Assembly: GCF_002994745.2 (NCBI RefSeq)
Contig: NC_037091.1
Location: 31,126,612 to 31,190,611, forward strand
From: Rosa chinensis
Taxonomy: Eukaryota; Streptophyta; Magnoliopsida; Rosales; Rosaceae
Length of the DNA stretch: 64,000 nucleotides
Reading direction: 5' to 3'
A model generated the notes under the pieces. It made no database searches. It worked only from the letters and a program-made list of their open reading frames with translations, and was not told where the DNA came from. Positions 46,061 through 57,580 of this stretch are shown in pieces. Both the position numbers and the translations under genes were made by a program. Each line of letters begins with the position of its first letter. Positions within the stretch are counted from its first letter, which is position 1.

Positions 46061-47104
46061 AGAGCTGGATTGCCATTAAAGCTGTATATTTCAGCTGCTG
46101 AGGCGTCCATTGGCAGCTTACTCTCCCAGGATGATGAGGAAGGTGTCGAGCATGCCATTTTTTTACCTCAGTAGGACACTGATTGATTGTGAAACCAGGT
46201 ATTTGCCTATGGAAAAATTGTGTCTTACATTGTACTTCTCAGCATGCAAGTTGCGACACTACATGCTATCCTTTACCACTTGCATTATCACTCAAATCGA
46301 CTTGGTCAAGTACATGCTGTCGCGACCTATTTTGCGAGGTCGTATTGGCAAGTAGGTGTTGGCCTTATCTGAATTCTCGCTACAATATGTTCCATAGAAA
46401 GCAGTGAAGGGACAAGCCATTGCAGACTTTCTAGCACATCACCCTATGTTGGATGTCCCCACAGTGAAAGAGTTAGAGATCGCGACCGCAACAACAACTC
46501 GAGCAGATTTGGCGTGCATTCCCGAATATGCTATTTGGTATCAGGCCACAATTTCCCTTCAACCCTGGATATTATTTTTTGATGGTTCAAGAACAAAAAC
46601 ACTAGCAGGGGCAGGGATTGTTCTGGAAAACCCAGCGGGTGATCGTTTTTCTTATTCCTTCCAATTGGAGTTTAAGTGCACCAATAATCAAGCAGAATAT
46701 GAGGCCCTCATTATTGGCCTAGAAGTGTTACTAAAGCTCGGAGTAAGAGATGTCCAAGTACGCGGTGATTCTTTGCTTGTCATAAATCAACTTCAAGAGA
46801 AGTACAGGTGTGTGAGCTGCTTGCTTGTACCATATTTGAACCGCGCCATTGAACTTCTGGATCAATTCAATGACTTGGGTTTGGAATATATTCCTCGCGA
46901 ATGCAACTTTGCGACCAATGAACTTGCTCAACTGGCTACAGGCATAACTTTGAAATATGGGGTTCGCGAGCGAATCTTGAAAGTTGAAAGACGCACGCTA
47001 CCTTCTTGGCTCGCGCTACCTGACCCGCCAGACAATCCAGTCTTAGCAGTCCTCGAACCTATTGATATAGATTGGCGCATCCCTTTGATTGCTTACCTAA
47101 AGTA
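46061..47104 (+). pseudogene. Dual RNase H region of the Tat element
   Basis: The usual Gypsy RNase H survives as fragments (ARAGLPLKLYISAAEASIG at 46061 on, then RTLIDCETRYLPMEKLCL), broken by shifts. A second, better-preserved RNase H covers 46404-47104. WILFFDGSRTKTLAGAGIV has the first Asp, NNQAEYEALIIGLE the Glu and VRGDSLLVINQ the second Asp. IPRECNFATNELAQLA is the last block, where the usual Asp is Asn. This archaeal-type RNase H is characteristic of the Tat lineage. It would remove RNA from RNA-DNA hybrids. Confidence 0.85.
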
Positions 47105-48303
47105 ACCAGACGCTGCTGCAGACAGGAAGACTTGTTTTCTTGCCTTAAATTACGTCCTTAGAGGCGATGAGCTGCGCCGATGCGGCGAAGATGGCATAGA
47201 CTTCCGATGTGTGTTTGGCCAAGATGCGAAACGTTTAATGAGAGAAGCACATGCTGGCATATGTGGAGCCCATCAAGCGGGTCCAAAGATGCGTTGGCTC
47301 ATCAGGCGACATGGGTATTACTGGCCAAGCATTTTGAAATACTGTATCACGTTCGCGAAAGGTTGTCAGGATTGCTAGGCTCATGGACCAATTCAGCATA
47401 TTCCCAATATTCCCATGCAGCCTATTATTAAACCTTGGCCGGCGCGAGGCTGGGCATTAGACTTGATTGGCATGATTCATCATCGTCACTACAGATTTCT
47501 TCAATAAATGGGTCGAAGCTGAACATTTGAAGGAAGCCTCTGGAGCAACCATTCGCCGATTCATCTTCCAAAATATTATATGCAGGTTCGGCGTCCTCGA
47601 GGCGTTAGTATCGGACAGGGGGGCTGCATTTATAGGTGGTGATGTGGAGCAGCTCGTCAATGACTTTGGCATCCAGTTTCTCCACAGCACACCGTATTAC
47701 GCTAAGTCTAATGATCAAGCAGAGGCCAGTAACAAGATTATCATTACCCTATTGAAAAAAATGCTTGTTGAAAACCCTCACTAAAGACACGAGACATTGT
47801 ATGAAACGTTGTGGGTCTATCGCACTTCAAAGCAAACTCCTACCACCACAACGCCCTATGCACTCATGTTTGGTCACGACGCGGTTTTGCCTTTGGAGAT
47901 CAATGTTCACTCCCTACGCATCCAAGATCAACATCATTTGATTGGTGATGACTACGTCTAGGCCATGTGGCAGGAGCACGAAGACCTTAGCGGACAGCGC
48001 TTAGAGGCTTTGGACAACTTAGTCATGGAGAAGCAACGTGTCGCTCGCGCCTATGATAAGCGAACTTGCGGCCGCAGATACAAGGAGGGCGAGCTTGTTT
48101 GGAAGGCAGTCCTTCCATTTGGTGAGAAGTTGACCGGCAGTGGTAAATGGACCCCGCGCTGGGAAGGGCCCTTTGTGATTCATAGGATTTTAGAACGTGG
48201 GGCTTTTCACCTCAGAGATTTGGATAGAGACTTCCATTGCAACCCTATCAACGGCAGGTTCTTAAAGAAATACTACCCCAGCGTTTGGGAATTTGAAGAC
48301 TGA
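47105..48303 (+). pseudogene. Integrase of the Tat element
   Basis: The zinc-binding HHCC region is readable (HAGICGAH, then C....GCQDC, 47240-47372) across frame changes. The DDE core follows at 47527-47784: GVLEALVSDRGAAFIGGD has the second catalytic Asp, and YAKSNDQAEASNK the Glu region. The C-terminal domain is open at 47965-48303 (RYKEGELVWKAVLPF, GKWTPRWEGPFVIHRIL) and ends YYPSVWEFED with stop TGA. Several stops separate the parts. Confidence 0.85.
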
Positions 48304-49666
48304 TTCCGTAGCGAAGACGGGGGAGCAAACATAGTGTCCCTTGGCTCGCTCCACCCCTTTTACATAGGCCTTTTCATTGTGGCCTCGGTCACCTGTCTTC
48401 GCTCCACCTATGAACAATAGGGGGGAAACACTCTATACATACAGGCCTTTATAGTGGCTTTTATTTTTGCATTTAGCCATGTCTGGCAAATTTTTCGTAC
48501 ATTTTCGTACAGTATCCTCAACAATATGTGTTATGAATGTGTGTAAAGGCCTATACCAGAGGCCTTATTATTATATCATTGTTGTTTTCAGCAAATAATA
48601 AATCTTTCATTCATAAGTGGCTTTGCGGCCAAAAGCAAGACAATGTGTTCGGGAAAGTTACACTAACAATATACAAAGCCAGAAAGTGTCTGAAACAACT
48701 AATAAGGATTCATGTCTTCTATGAGTTTCTGGATCTTGCGGCAAGAAGGGTTGATGAGATATTCACTCTTACTCTTCCTCTCTTTGCCCTCCTCTGATCT
48801 GAGTCGCAGCTGCTATCATTTGTACTAGAAGGAGAGGGAAGGAAATAATCCATCGCAAACCTTCCAGTTGGTTATCCTCCGGGATGGAGACGGAATCAGC
48901 GCTAGAGTGCGACCCAGTTGCCTCATCTACCTCCAGAGGAAAACAGAAGTTGGTTCATCAAACCCCAGAGGTAGGCCGCAGAAGAAGAACAGTTGGCCTC
49001 AAAGTGGCCTTCCTCCCTTCTTCGCTTTGCTCCGCGCGGAGAAATCAAAGGAGAGGGACTCCCCAGATTGAGATGCCCCGCGTTAGGAGCCCTTCGTGTT
49101 CTTCAACCTATCCAAAACCTAGGATATTCCATCCAGGCTTTCATAGACCAAAGACACGAAGTTGCCTGAAATTAGGCTATAAGGCCTACACAAGCAGAGA
49201 GATTAAACCATAAAGCCTAAGATCTAGAGGCTAAGGGTGAGATCGTATGGAGAAGATTTGAGAAATAGAAGGAAGAGAAGAAAGGCTTGCAAGGTCATTT
49301 CTGGGTAAGCCATGTTTGTGTAAGTCTTCATTTTTCCAAGGTATTGATATTTATAGAGGCCTGCCTCAATGGCTTCAACCCTTGGATATGGGCAGTTGAA
49401 GACGTTTCAACACCATCAATGGGAATATCAATAGAATTCAATGCTGAGATCTTGAAAATAAATTGAATTGAATACGCGTGGACGAGAGAGCGGTCTCCAA
49501 GGAGGTAACCATTCCTTTTCAAGATTATCTTTTGAAACTGTTTTTGCGCAGTTAAAGCAAAAACTATTTTCTTTGCTTACGAGACAAAATAAATTTGGGC
49601 AACAAAGTAGGCTAAATAACTAATTTATGGCTAGTAATATTGTTCATACAAATCATTGGGCCTAAA
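48304..49666. other. Spacer between integrase and the antisense gene of the Tat element
   Basis: No domain is recognised. Several short open frames on both strands appear incidental. Confidence 0.45.
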
Positions 49667-52600
49667 TCAGAGGCCTAAAAATCCCGGGCCTGCATGAGCT
49701 AAGCGAAGGAAAAGTTCATCCAGGCGAAAGCTAGCATCAGCGGCAGCTTGTGCGGCTTGTTGGGCTGCTGCACGAGCTTGGGCAAGGTCATGGGTCAACG
49801 TCTCGAAAGCGGTGAGGGGTTGTTCCAATTGAGGTTCCGCTTGGGCAAGCCTAGCTGTCACATCAGTTAACCGGGCTTGAAGATCCTGGATCTGGGTTCG
49901 CAGGTGGTTTCTTTCGAGAGTTAGATCCCTGATAAGACTAGCCTGATCACCCAAGAAATCACGCGCAGCATTCATCTGTTAAGCAAGAGTCTGGTAGTGG
50001 GTCTCGGTCTGCTTGGCCTGCGCAGTCGCGACCGCCCTTTCATTGAGCCCTTGGGGGAGATCCTGCAGCAGCTGGTCAACCTCTTGAAATTGGTCTTCAG
50101 TGATTGCCCCCTCGCGGAGAAGTACCCTCAGATACTCCAAAACTCTCGCGGGCGCGCCAGGAATCAGAATATCAAGACCCAAAAGGCGACGAAGACCTTC
50201 TCGGGCATCATCTACAACCCCAGGAAGGGTCACTTCAAGCACGCGAGCTAGTCGCTCTAAAGTGGACGGAGGTGTTTGCTCAGCAACAGGAGGGACTTCA
50301 AGAGGCTTCGTAACTGGTACTGCCTCTGGCAATGGCTCAGGATTTTCTCCTACTTCCCTGGCTTCATTGGCTTGGGGGGCAGGCTCCGAACCAACTATAT
50401 CGAGGACAGGTTCAACAGGATTCTCAGCCACTATCTCTCCAGCTATGACAGCCGCTTCCTCGTTCGAAATAGCATTTGGTCCTAGAAGGAGGCACCGTTA
50501 GAATAACCAAGCCAAGGGTTAATGATATACCATTTTGTGAAGAAAGGTACCTCTTCAACAGATGGCTTGCGAGGAAGTGCTGTTGGCACAGGCTCCTGGT
50601 CAACCTCACCGGACGCCGGAATTGAGTCAGGCGCTGAAAGTCCCAAAAGGAGGGATGCAGTTGGTTGTTCATGGGAGATGTCTGGGAGCGATATTCTTTC
50701 TGTAGCCTCAGGCGAGTTGTCATCTATAACCTGTATTGGGACCAGAACCAACTGCATATTGTTGGCATCATTAACTGGAAAGGGAGGATTGTTAGAACTG
50801 TTAGGCTCTTGGATTTGTGAACCAGACACACCTTCGCCAGCAGCGGAGGATCCTTCTACAACTTGCCTTAATGACCTACGACGAACCAGCAGATGAAGAG
50901 CGTTAGAGAATCATACATAACAAAACAAAACGTCATGGCTCATTTTAGATGAGTATTACCAGTTGGTCAGCGATGGGTTCATCTTCTGCCCATGGGTCAG
51001 TCCGGGGATCAACGCGACTACCCTTACGGGCTAAAGCGGCAGCAATCTGTAAGGATTAAAGTAGCTTCAAAATAAGCTTCGAAGAGGGTGACAGGATTAT
51101 GAGATTCTAAGACAAGAGTATTACTTTTTGTGGGTCATCATCGCCAAAGGAAGAGTTTTTGACTTCAGGCTTTGTCGCTATCGCTTTCTTCTCCGCGGCC
51201 TGACCAATGGCCGGAGAAGCGTCAACTACACTACCTCCAGAGGGTGGCACACTTCCCTGATGCAACAAAGAATGAGTAAAATTGGAAAACAGACAAAAAA
51301 TAATAAAAATATATGTAAGACAATTACCTCTTGAGGAGGCTCATGAATGACGATCCCAACCTGGACCGGGCTAGGGGCTCGCGCGGGTCGCTGAGCAGGT
51401 TCTGGTAGCGGAGGTCGCGCCTCAGCTTTAGGAAAGCGAGCAAGTAGTTCGGTATCAGCATCATATGGATATCTCAACTCTTCAAAAATGGTCGTGAAGA
51501 GCTCGTCATCCCTTTATCCCCAGCAGTTGACGGAAACTTCTAACCACCATTGATCATAATCTTCAGCAGTCCCATCCACGGGGTCGATGTTATTAGCCCA
51601 GTCAGGAAGATCAACCAGTACAAGCATGCTTTGTGCTGGCGGAGGCCCAGTCAAGGGGCCAATTCTGCGCCAAAAAGTGTTGTAATTCCAAGCATCATAG
51701 AGGGGGAACGACACTAATTGGATAAGGCCAAACTGACAAGCGAAGTGGTTGGGAGTGTAAAGCTCATAACTGAGGCCATCAGATGCAAGCCTAATGTCTG
51801 AGCAAGAGATCGCGCAGCGAAAAGCCAAGCGCATGCGATCACTATAATTAGGAGCCCCAGGAAGGAACCCATTTTCAAGAGGAGTGGGGAATCTCCTATT
51901 GAGTACTAAGTCACAATAAGGCATTTCGTGCAGGAGGTACAGATATGAGAAGCATTTAGAATAGGGTGGGGATATGTACCTTTCCTCGCGACAAAGCCAT
52001 TGACCAAGAAGGGCGTCAGCCGGTGGTAGCAGCGAAATATCGTCGCAGCGGAAGAATGGAAAGTAAGTTTGAATCCAGAAATCAAGGATCCAAAAAGGGC
52101 CAGAGATGCTAGTCTCGAAAGGATGCATGGTGGCTTGGTATAGAGTACGGTAGAGGGCGCCCAGTACTGGTTATCCTAATCCAACGCGGCAGCCGTTATA
52201 GAAGGCTGTGGCCAAAAAAGTCCAAGGACCAGTGGGCTTATTGGCGGAGATAACAAAAAATGAACTTGCAGAGCCAATACTCCAAAAAAGCAATGCCACC
52301 AGTCACATTGTATTCTTTGTGGTAATAGGCCAACCACCGCGGATAGGAGCTACTATGAACGCTGCGACCGGTTTGGGCCATGGTTGAGGAGAAGTTGTCA
52401 GTATCGAATTCGCCGTGCAGATAGGGTTCACCGTCGATAGGCAATCCAGTAATGGTAAGAATATCCAATAATGTAATACTCATTTGGCCAAAACGGAAGT
52501 CAAAGGTGTTGGTGGTAGTATTCCAAAAGCAAAGGAAGGCAGCGAGTTGTGAGAGATTGCCACCGCGAGGAAGGTGGAAGCATAAATCAATGGTTTGGGT

Positions 52601-52980
52601 AATACCTGCTGCATTCCAAAGGCCAGATCTCGCACTCGCGCTTCGCGATACCAAGAAAGCTCCGCCGCACTGATCGAGGATGGCCAGTACCCTATTTTCG
52701 CTCGATGTTTTTGAGCACCCCAACTGCTGAAATCTCTAGGGGTCCTTCGGAGGACTGGAATGGGTTGACGGATGGGTAGAGGGCGAAGAGCGTCGTCTGG
52801 AACGGAATCTCGCGGTGCCGAGCCCAGTCCGACATGGTGATTTGGGAGCCTAAGAAGTAGTGGTCTCTGGATATTGGTGTGAAGATGACAGCGAGCACCA
52901 ATTCCGGTTCCCCAAGTACAAGCGGCTTTCTCGTTGAGTTCTTCCTCCTGATCGATAATTATTTTCTTTGGAGGAGCCAT
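49667..52980 (-). pseudogene. Antisense plant mobile domain (PMD) gene with introns inside the Tat element
   Basis: Read on the reverse strand, the gene starts at ATG 52980 (MAPPKKIIIDQEEELNEK). Frameshifts follow at ~52890 and ~52650. The PMD core then reads DLCFHLPRGGNLSQLAAFL, FRFGQMSITLLDILTITGL and PIDGEPY (52238-52723), and continues after a stop with the WILDFWIQTYFPFF region (51514-52128). The C-terminal half is Pro/Glu-rich, with apparent introns (for example 50483-50550, GTACCT...TTCTAG). It ends in a coiled coil (ERNHLRTQIQDLQARLTD, 49667-49975) after a stop at ~49977. PMD proteins of the MAIN/MAIL type act in silencing and development in Arabidopsis. PMD copies are also known in plant transposons. 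Confidence 0.75.
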
Positions 52981-53248
52981 TTCTGGGTTTCTGTAAGGAG
53001 GATTGTTTAGGGATAGAAGGGTTTCTGGGTTTTAGGAGACTGAAGAGTTTCTGATGTGACAGGTTTGGAGTGGCTGCGGGATTTAAATAGAAGATTTTGT
53101 GAGGGAAACGATGCGACGAAAAGATGTTTTGCCAAGCGAATAGATGCAATCTTCATTAATGATATCGTTTCGGTCATCAGACGTGTCGTTTTAGTCCCCT
53201 TCAATCAGTTACAGTCTCGTGGGCCCAATTTCGGGGCTTGGGGGGCAA

Positions 53249-53989
53249 TGTTTGAGTCCAAAAGTAATTTGGCAAGATCCTTTAGTGGATTTCGCATAAC
53301 AAGCCGATTCTTACGGCCGAAAAATAAGTGTACTTGGAATTGGGATGCAGCTTCGCCCATTCAGAAACCAATAAGGAAAACGAGCCCTTATTGGAGTCAG
53401 GTAGCGGAGATTAAATAGGAAACTGCAATCAATAATCCTTCTATGGCAAGGAACAGTCGAAACCCTAGGTATAAATACCAGGTTTGAAGGACAAATCAAA
53501 GACAACTCCCAAATCAATCAATCCCTCGGATTATCAAGCCTCCCCGGAGCAAACCTTCATCTTGTTGAAACCCGGCGACCGTACTTCCAGTCCTAGTCTC
53601 TCCAAGAGCCGACTGTTAGTACTACTGCCACCGACACTACCAGTGAAGCAAGGGTAACGCCCTCGCAACGCCCGCAAAGCTAAAGTCACGCTTTAGCAAA
53701 CCCTGTGCTTTCTCCAAACTTCCCAGTGATTGCTCTGCTCAACCTACAACGTTGAGTATCGATTCGGTGACGCGAAGAGATCACAACAAAAGCCCTTATC
53801 TGTAAGGCAAGAAGTCCTTTCTCGGAAGGCAGGAAAAGAGCCTTGTGACGAGGTTGGTGCTCTCCTCGTCCACAACGCTTGATCAAGAAGTCAGGTCAAG
53901 GGACGCCCCAACGACTGCACCCCACGGTGCTGGCACGCTCGCGCATTCAAAAAAGACAATTTGTACCTCACTGATTTCGTTATCAAACA
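53249..53989 (+). repeat. 3' LTR of the Tat element
   Basis: It pairs with 36709-37450. It is preceded by the purine-rich GGGGCTTGGGGGGCAA (53233-53248) and followed by GGAGC. Confidence 0.9.
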
Positions 53990-54444
53990 GGAGCAAATGA
54001 GGAGCTTCTTCTTCTTGGGGTTAAATTTCAATTCTTGTTAAAAACCTTTTTCACGGCGGAAGAGGAAGATGGGTGGAGAAGGACGATGCAGATGGCATAA
54101 TTCTAGTAGTGATGACTTTAAAAAAAAAAATTATACAGATATATGTTATTTTTGTTTGCAATATAGCAGTACCATGCAAGTGGTCTGGTGGTTTGGGGCT
54201 TTTGTTTGCACATGTGTTGGGGGGAGTTCGAGTCTCCCCAACTTTAAAGTATCAAATTTATTTGGGATTGAATTTCACTTCCATGTGCTCCCCACTTTTG
54301 ATGAGTTGGAAATGCCATGTTAGCACCTATTGGATGAGAATATGATATTGTAGGGGTGTTTTTGATGAAATTGAAAGTCGAGGGACTGAATTGATGCTTG
54401 GCTCATACCACAAGGTACTAAACAGTATTTTGCCCAATATTTTA

Positions 54445-55142
54445 TCTATTCCTAAAAAATTAAACATTTTTGTTTTTCTTTTTATCTAAAAAATATTTTA
54501 TTTCTCATAAAATATAAAATGCTTAATGAATTTTTGTTTGAAATTTTAAGAGATATAGTAGACAAAGAGAAAATTCAAGGGACATGGTATAAATATAAAA
54601 ACTAAGGATAATTTAAAACAATGCAAGGTTAGTATGGTGGTTTGTTGTGCGAGTTGTATTCTAAAAGTCATGGATTCGAGCAATGGTTGGGTCATTTGTT
54701 AAGAAACTGTATTTTTGATAGATTTCTAATAGTAGGACTCATTCATTCAATCATAAGGTGACATGTCATCAAAGAGGAGCACACGAATTCCATGTAAACT
54801 GTTAACGTGTGTGACCGATGGCCTTAGTTAACGTTAGAGAGAGTAAAGTAATCTGTGTGATCTGCATTTAAGAGAAGGACTTAATCAACACTGTATTGAA
54901 TCCAAAACAACCAGACAACCAAACACTTGAATGAATGAGAAGCACTGCAAGTCCAACAAAACATGCAAGTATTAAAAGCTCTTTGGTTAGGTTGCTCCTT
55001 TTGTCCATATTAGGACCACAAATGCAGTACTTTATTAAAATGCATAAATCAGCTCCCCAACAACCTTCACATGCATTCTTTATACTTCAACCTACTTTAA
55101 TCCATAATTTCTCTAAACCGTAAACACAAATAGAGTTCATCA
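54445..55142. other. Intergenic
   Basis: AT-rich with no gene. A tRNA-like patch at ~54625-54715 (TTAGTATGGTGG, then GGATTCGAGC) may be a decayed SINE. Confidence 0.4.
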
Positions 55143-55973
55143 TTTATAAATGGGCTAATTACTGTTTAGTACCCTGTGGTTTAAGTCCAACATCGATTCA
55201 ATCCCTCGACTTTCAATTTCATCAAAAACACCTCTGCATTACCAAATCTCATCTAATAGGTCCTTCTGTCAATAATCCGTCAATTGGAGCCGTTAGGTCG
55301 CTGATGAGGCATGCCATGTCAGATCATGTGGGCCCTACCTATCAGGCAAAATGTCAAAATTGCCCCTGCCTCTCTCCCAGCTCCCACACCCACACACCGT
55401 CTCTCTCTCTCTCTCTAAATGCCCAAAATAGCAGCCTTCTTCTCAAATCAAAACCAAATCTTCAGACCAAATTTAGGTTGGGTTATTCTGATTTGATTCA
55501 ATTGAATCAGAATGGTGGTGAAGATGATGAAGTGGCGGCCATGGCTGCCACTGAATACGAGGAAGTACGAGGTGAGGCTGGTGGTGCAACTGGAATGATG
55601 AGATCTGGTGAGGCAAGAGGAGGAAGACAAGGGCCGCACCGGGGAGAGTAAGTTGGCAGTTGAGATTAGGTGGAAGGGCACCAATAAGGGGAAAGTGGGT
55701 CCCTTAAGCTCATGGTGAGATGTAGAAGTGGGCGGCGTCGCAGATGTGTCCGGCGAGGAACATGTCTTCCGGGTACTCTCGGTCGATGTAGGCAGTCTGA
55801 AGCAGGGGTCTCAAGGCCCTCTGGAATAGACGGACTTAGTTCAGCTCCGCATGAAACCTGAGATTTTGCCTCTTCTCCACAGAGGATGACGAGGAGGAGG
55901 AGATGGTTTATAAATCCACAGGGTACTAAACAATAATTAGCCCTTTATAAACAGTAATTAGCCCTTTATAAAT
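55143..55973 (+). mobile_element. Pack-MULE (55152-55964) with a captured NT-C2 gene start
   Basis: TTTATAAAT is repeated at 55143-55151 and 55965-55973, a 9 bp TSD. Termini (GGGCTAATTACTGTTTAGTACC and its inverse) are the same family as the element at 29836-54435. The right terminus is duplicated (AATTAGCCC at 55935 and again before 55964). The centre is not transposon sequence but a piece of a cellular gene. Confidence 0.85.
55512..55720 (+). pseudogene. Captured 5' fragment of an NT-C2 (EEIG1/EHBP1-type) domain gene
   Basis: ATG at 55512 starts MVVKMMKWRPWLP, then KYEVRLVVQLE and a stop near 55590. In another frame, KLAVEIRWKGTNKGKVGPLSS follows. This is the start of plant NT-type C2 domain proteins (EEIG1/EHBP1 N-terminal domain family), recognised by the MVVKMM.WRPW opening and the VEIRWKG strand. 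Only the first ~70 codons are present, with a shift, so it is a captured fragment rather than a gene. Orientation is the same as the element as drawn. Family assignment is from memory of the motif. Confidence 0.6.
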
Positions 55974-56057
55974 CCACCCACAATCAAACCCTTAAAAAAT
56001 TCGTCCACATTTCCAAACACCAAATCAGAAGCTTATTTAATCCACAATGTCTCTAAA

Positions 56058-56612
56058 CCGTCAATGCATACAGACAAGAAAGCTATAGACTTTGTCATTT
56101 ATAAACCCATTCCGCCCATAATTAAACCCTTAAAAAATTCACCCACAATTCGATACACAAAATCAGAAGCTTTAAAGAGGGCTAAATTACGATGCCCTAA
56201 ACTCTAAATTATAGCAATAACCCCAAGCCCATATAAATCTAAGACCCAAACCCTAAAAAATTCAAAACCATTGTTCAACCCACTATAATCAAGATCACTC
56301 ACCATACTTAGGGATTTCGTCAGCAACTGTCCCCCCCCCCCCCCCCCCCCCAAATAAAAAAACCAAAACCGTTAATGCATACAGACAAGAAAGCTATAGA
56401 CTTTGTCATTTATAAACCCATTCCGCCGATAATTAAACCCTTAAAAAATTCACCCACAATTCGATACACAAATCAGAAGCTTTGAAGCGGGCTAAATTAC
56501 GATGCCCTAAACCCTAAATTATAGCAATAACCCCCAAGCCCATATAAATCTAAGACCCAAATCCTAAAAAATTCAAAACCATTGTTCAACCCACTATAAT
56601 CGAAGATCGGAT
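56058..56612 (+). repeat. Tandem duplication (~250 bp copies) separated by a C21 tract
   Basis: The segment at 56064-56310 (AATGCATACAGACAAGAAAG to ACCCACTATAATC) recurs at 56370-56612 with a few substitutions and single-base indels. Between the copies is a run of 21 C's (56331-56351) next to an A-rich patch. No gene is recognised in either copy. Confidence 0.9.
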
Positions 56613-57076
56613 TCAAAATTTTCAAAACAAAAACAACTCACCACACACAACAACAACAACAATTTTGAGGTCTCCATTCATCCGCTGACGCTTCAAATGG
56701 AGGATTCCCTTGATAGGGTTGCTTGATTTTAGGATAGAGTTTGGTGGAAGAGGGTTATGGGTTGCTTGATTTTAGGGGAGAGTTAGAGAGAGAAGTCACT
56801 AGATTAGAATTTAGGGCTGTTTGATTTTGTTTAAAATTAATTAGGTTAATTGAGTGGAGGCTGATGGGAACCATTAGAGTCACATTAGGAATTTACCCCT
56901 TCATGTGAGCCTTCTCGCTAGGTTTATCAAAGCCAGCTCATCATTTAACGTCAGATTTGGAAGGGTGGCAAAATTTTGGGTATAGTTGATCGAAATTGAG
57001 ATCTCAGGGGTGTTGCTGATGAAATTGAAAGGGTAGGGACTATTATGATGTCAAGTGTAAACCACAAGGTAGTAAA
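56613..57076. other. Spacer with a MULE-arm-like end
   Basis: Bases ~56995-57075 (GGGGTGTTGCTGATGAAATTG, then ACCACAAGGTAGTAAAG) resemble the right terminus of the MULE family at 54435 and 55964, but diverged. The matching left terminus was not identified. Confidence 0.45.
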
Positions 57077-57580
57077 GTGAAATTTATTCTTCTTTTGTTT
57101 TCTATTCTTCCTACTTTCTGCTTCTTCACACCTAAAATCCAAAGCATAAGACAACCATCGCCACTACCACATAACCACTACCAAGCTCTCTCTTCGAGCC
57201 CCACCACCAATCACATTGCGAAAACCTCTCAACTTCCTCCAAAATTCCATTCCTACCCCAGACGATCCCCAACTTCTCCATCAACCCAAGAAACTCAACT
57301 TGATCTTCAACCTAAACATCTCAACATACAAAACCCAATCCCTCTTCGTTTGACTCAATTTCGAAAACAAACTCAACAATTCATTACAAGTCTTAGTCTT
57401 AGACTCTTAGGCATAACATTCTCAGTCGTTATCAAGCTAAAGCACTCAAAAGCCCTATCAGACCTCTTCATTTCACAGCAAGCATGTACCATCAAGTCCA
57501 AAATGATGCCACTTTGCGCGATCCAACGAGTCAAAAATCTCCTGAATCGGAGCAATGCCAATGTCGACAACTTGCTTTAG
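57077..57580 (-). pseudogene. Pentatricopeptide repeat (PPR) gene fragment
   Basis: On the reverse strand, DLMVHACCEMKRSDRAFECF (around 57460-57520) is followed, after a frame change, by TCNELLSLFSKLSQTKRDW and VLYVEMFRLKIKLS (around 57310-57410). These are consecutive P-type PPR units as in plant organelle RNA-binding proteins. The fragment has no start and shows at least one shift. It ends abruptly, with internal deletion before a MEKLGI-like piece. Its neighbours on both sides resemble MULE ends (56995-57075 and 58190-58290), so capture by a Pack-MULE is likely but not shown. Confidence 0.65.

Larger units (their letters stand above)
36704..53994 (+). mobile_element. Tat-lineage Ty3/Gypsy retrotransposon, 17.3 kb with nested LTR, TSD GGAGC
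   Basis: The element is 36709-53989. GGAGC flanks it at 36704-36708 and 53990-53994. LTRs of 742 and 741 bp start TGTTTGAG and end TCAAACA. By eye about 6% of positions differ. Gene order on + is gag, protease, RT, RNase H, a second RNase H and integrase. The second, archaeal-like RNase H is diagnostic of the Tat lineage. A long region downstream of integrase carries a reverse-strand gene with a plant mobile domain. A 3.05 kb solo LTR interrupts pol. All reading frames have stops and shifts, so the copy is dead. Confidence 0.9.
29827..54444. mobile_element. MULE-like element with long inverted arms, split by two LTR elements
   Basis: AATATTTTA is repeated at 29827-29835 and 54436-54444, a 9 bp TSD. 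Ends are GGGCTAAATACTATTTAGTACC (left) and, reversed on the right, GGGCAAAATACTGTTTAG. The arms (29836 to ~30270 and ~54000 to 54435) are long imperfect inverted repeats. The element survives in three pieces (29836-30472, 36343-36708, 53995-54435), together about 1.44 kb. The pieces are separated by the elements at 30473-36337 and 36709-53989. No transposase is seen. The related copy at 55152-55964 has the same termini. Confidence 0.88.
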
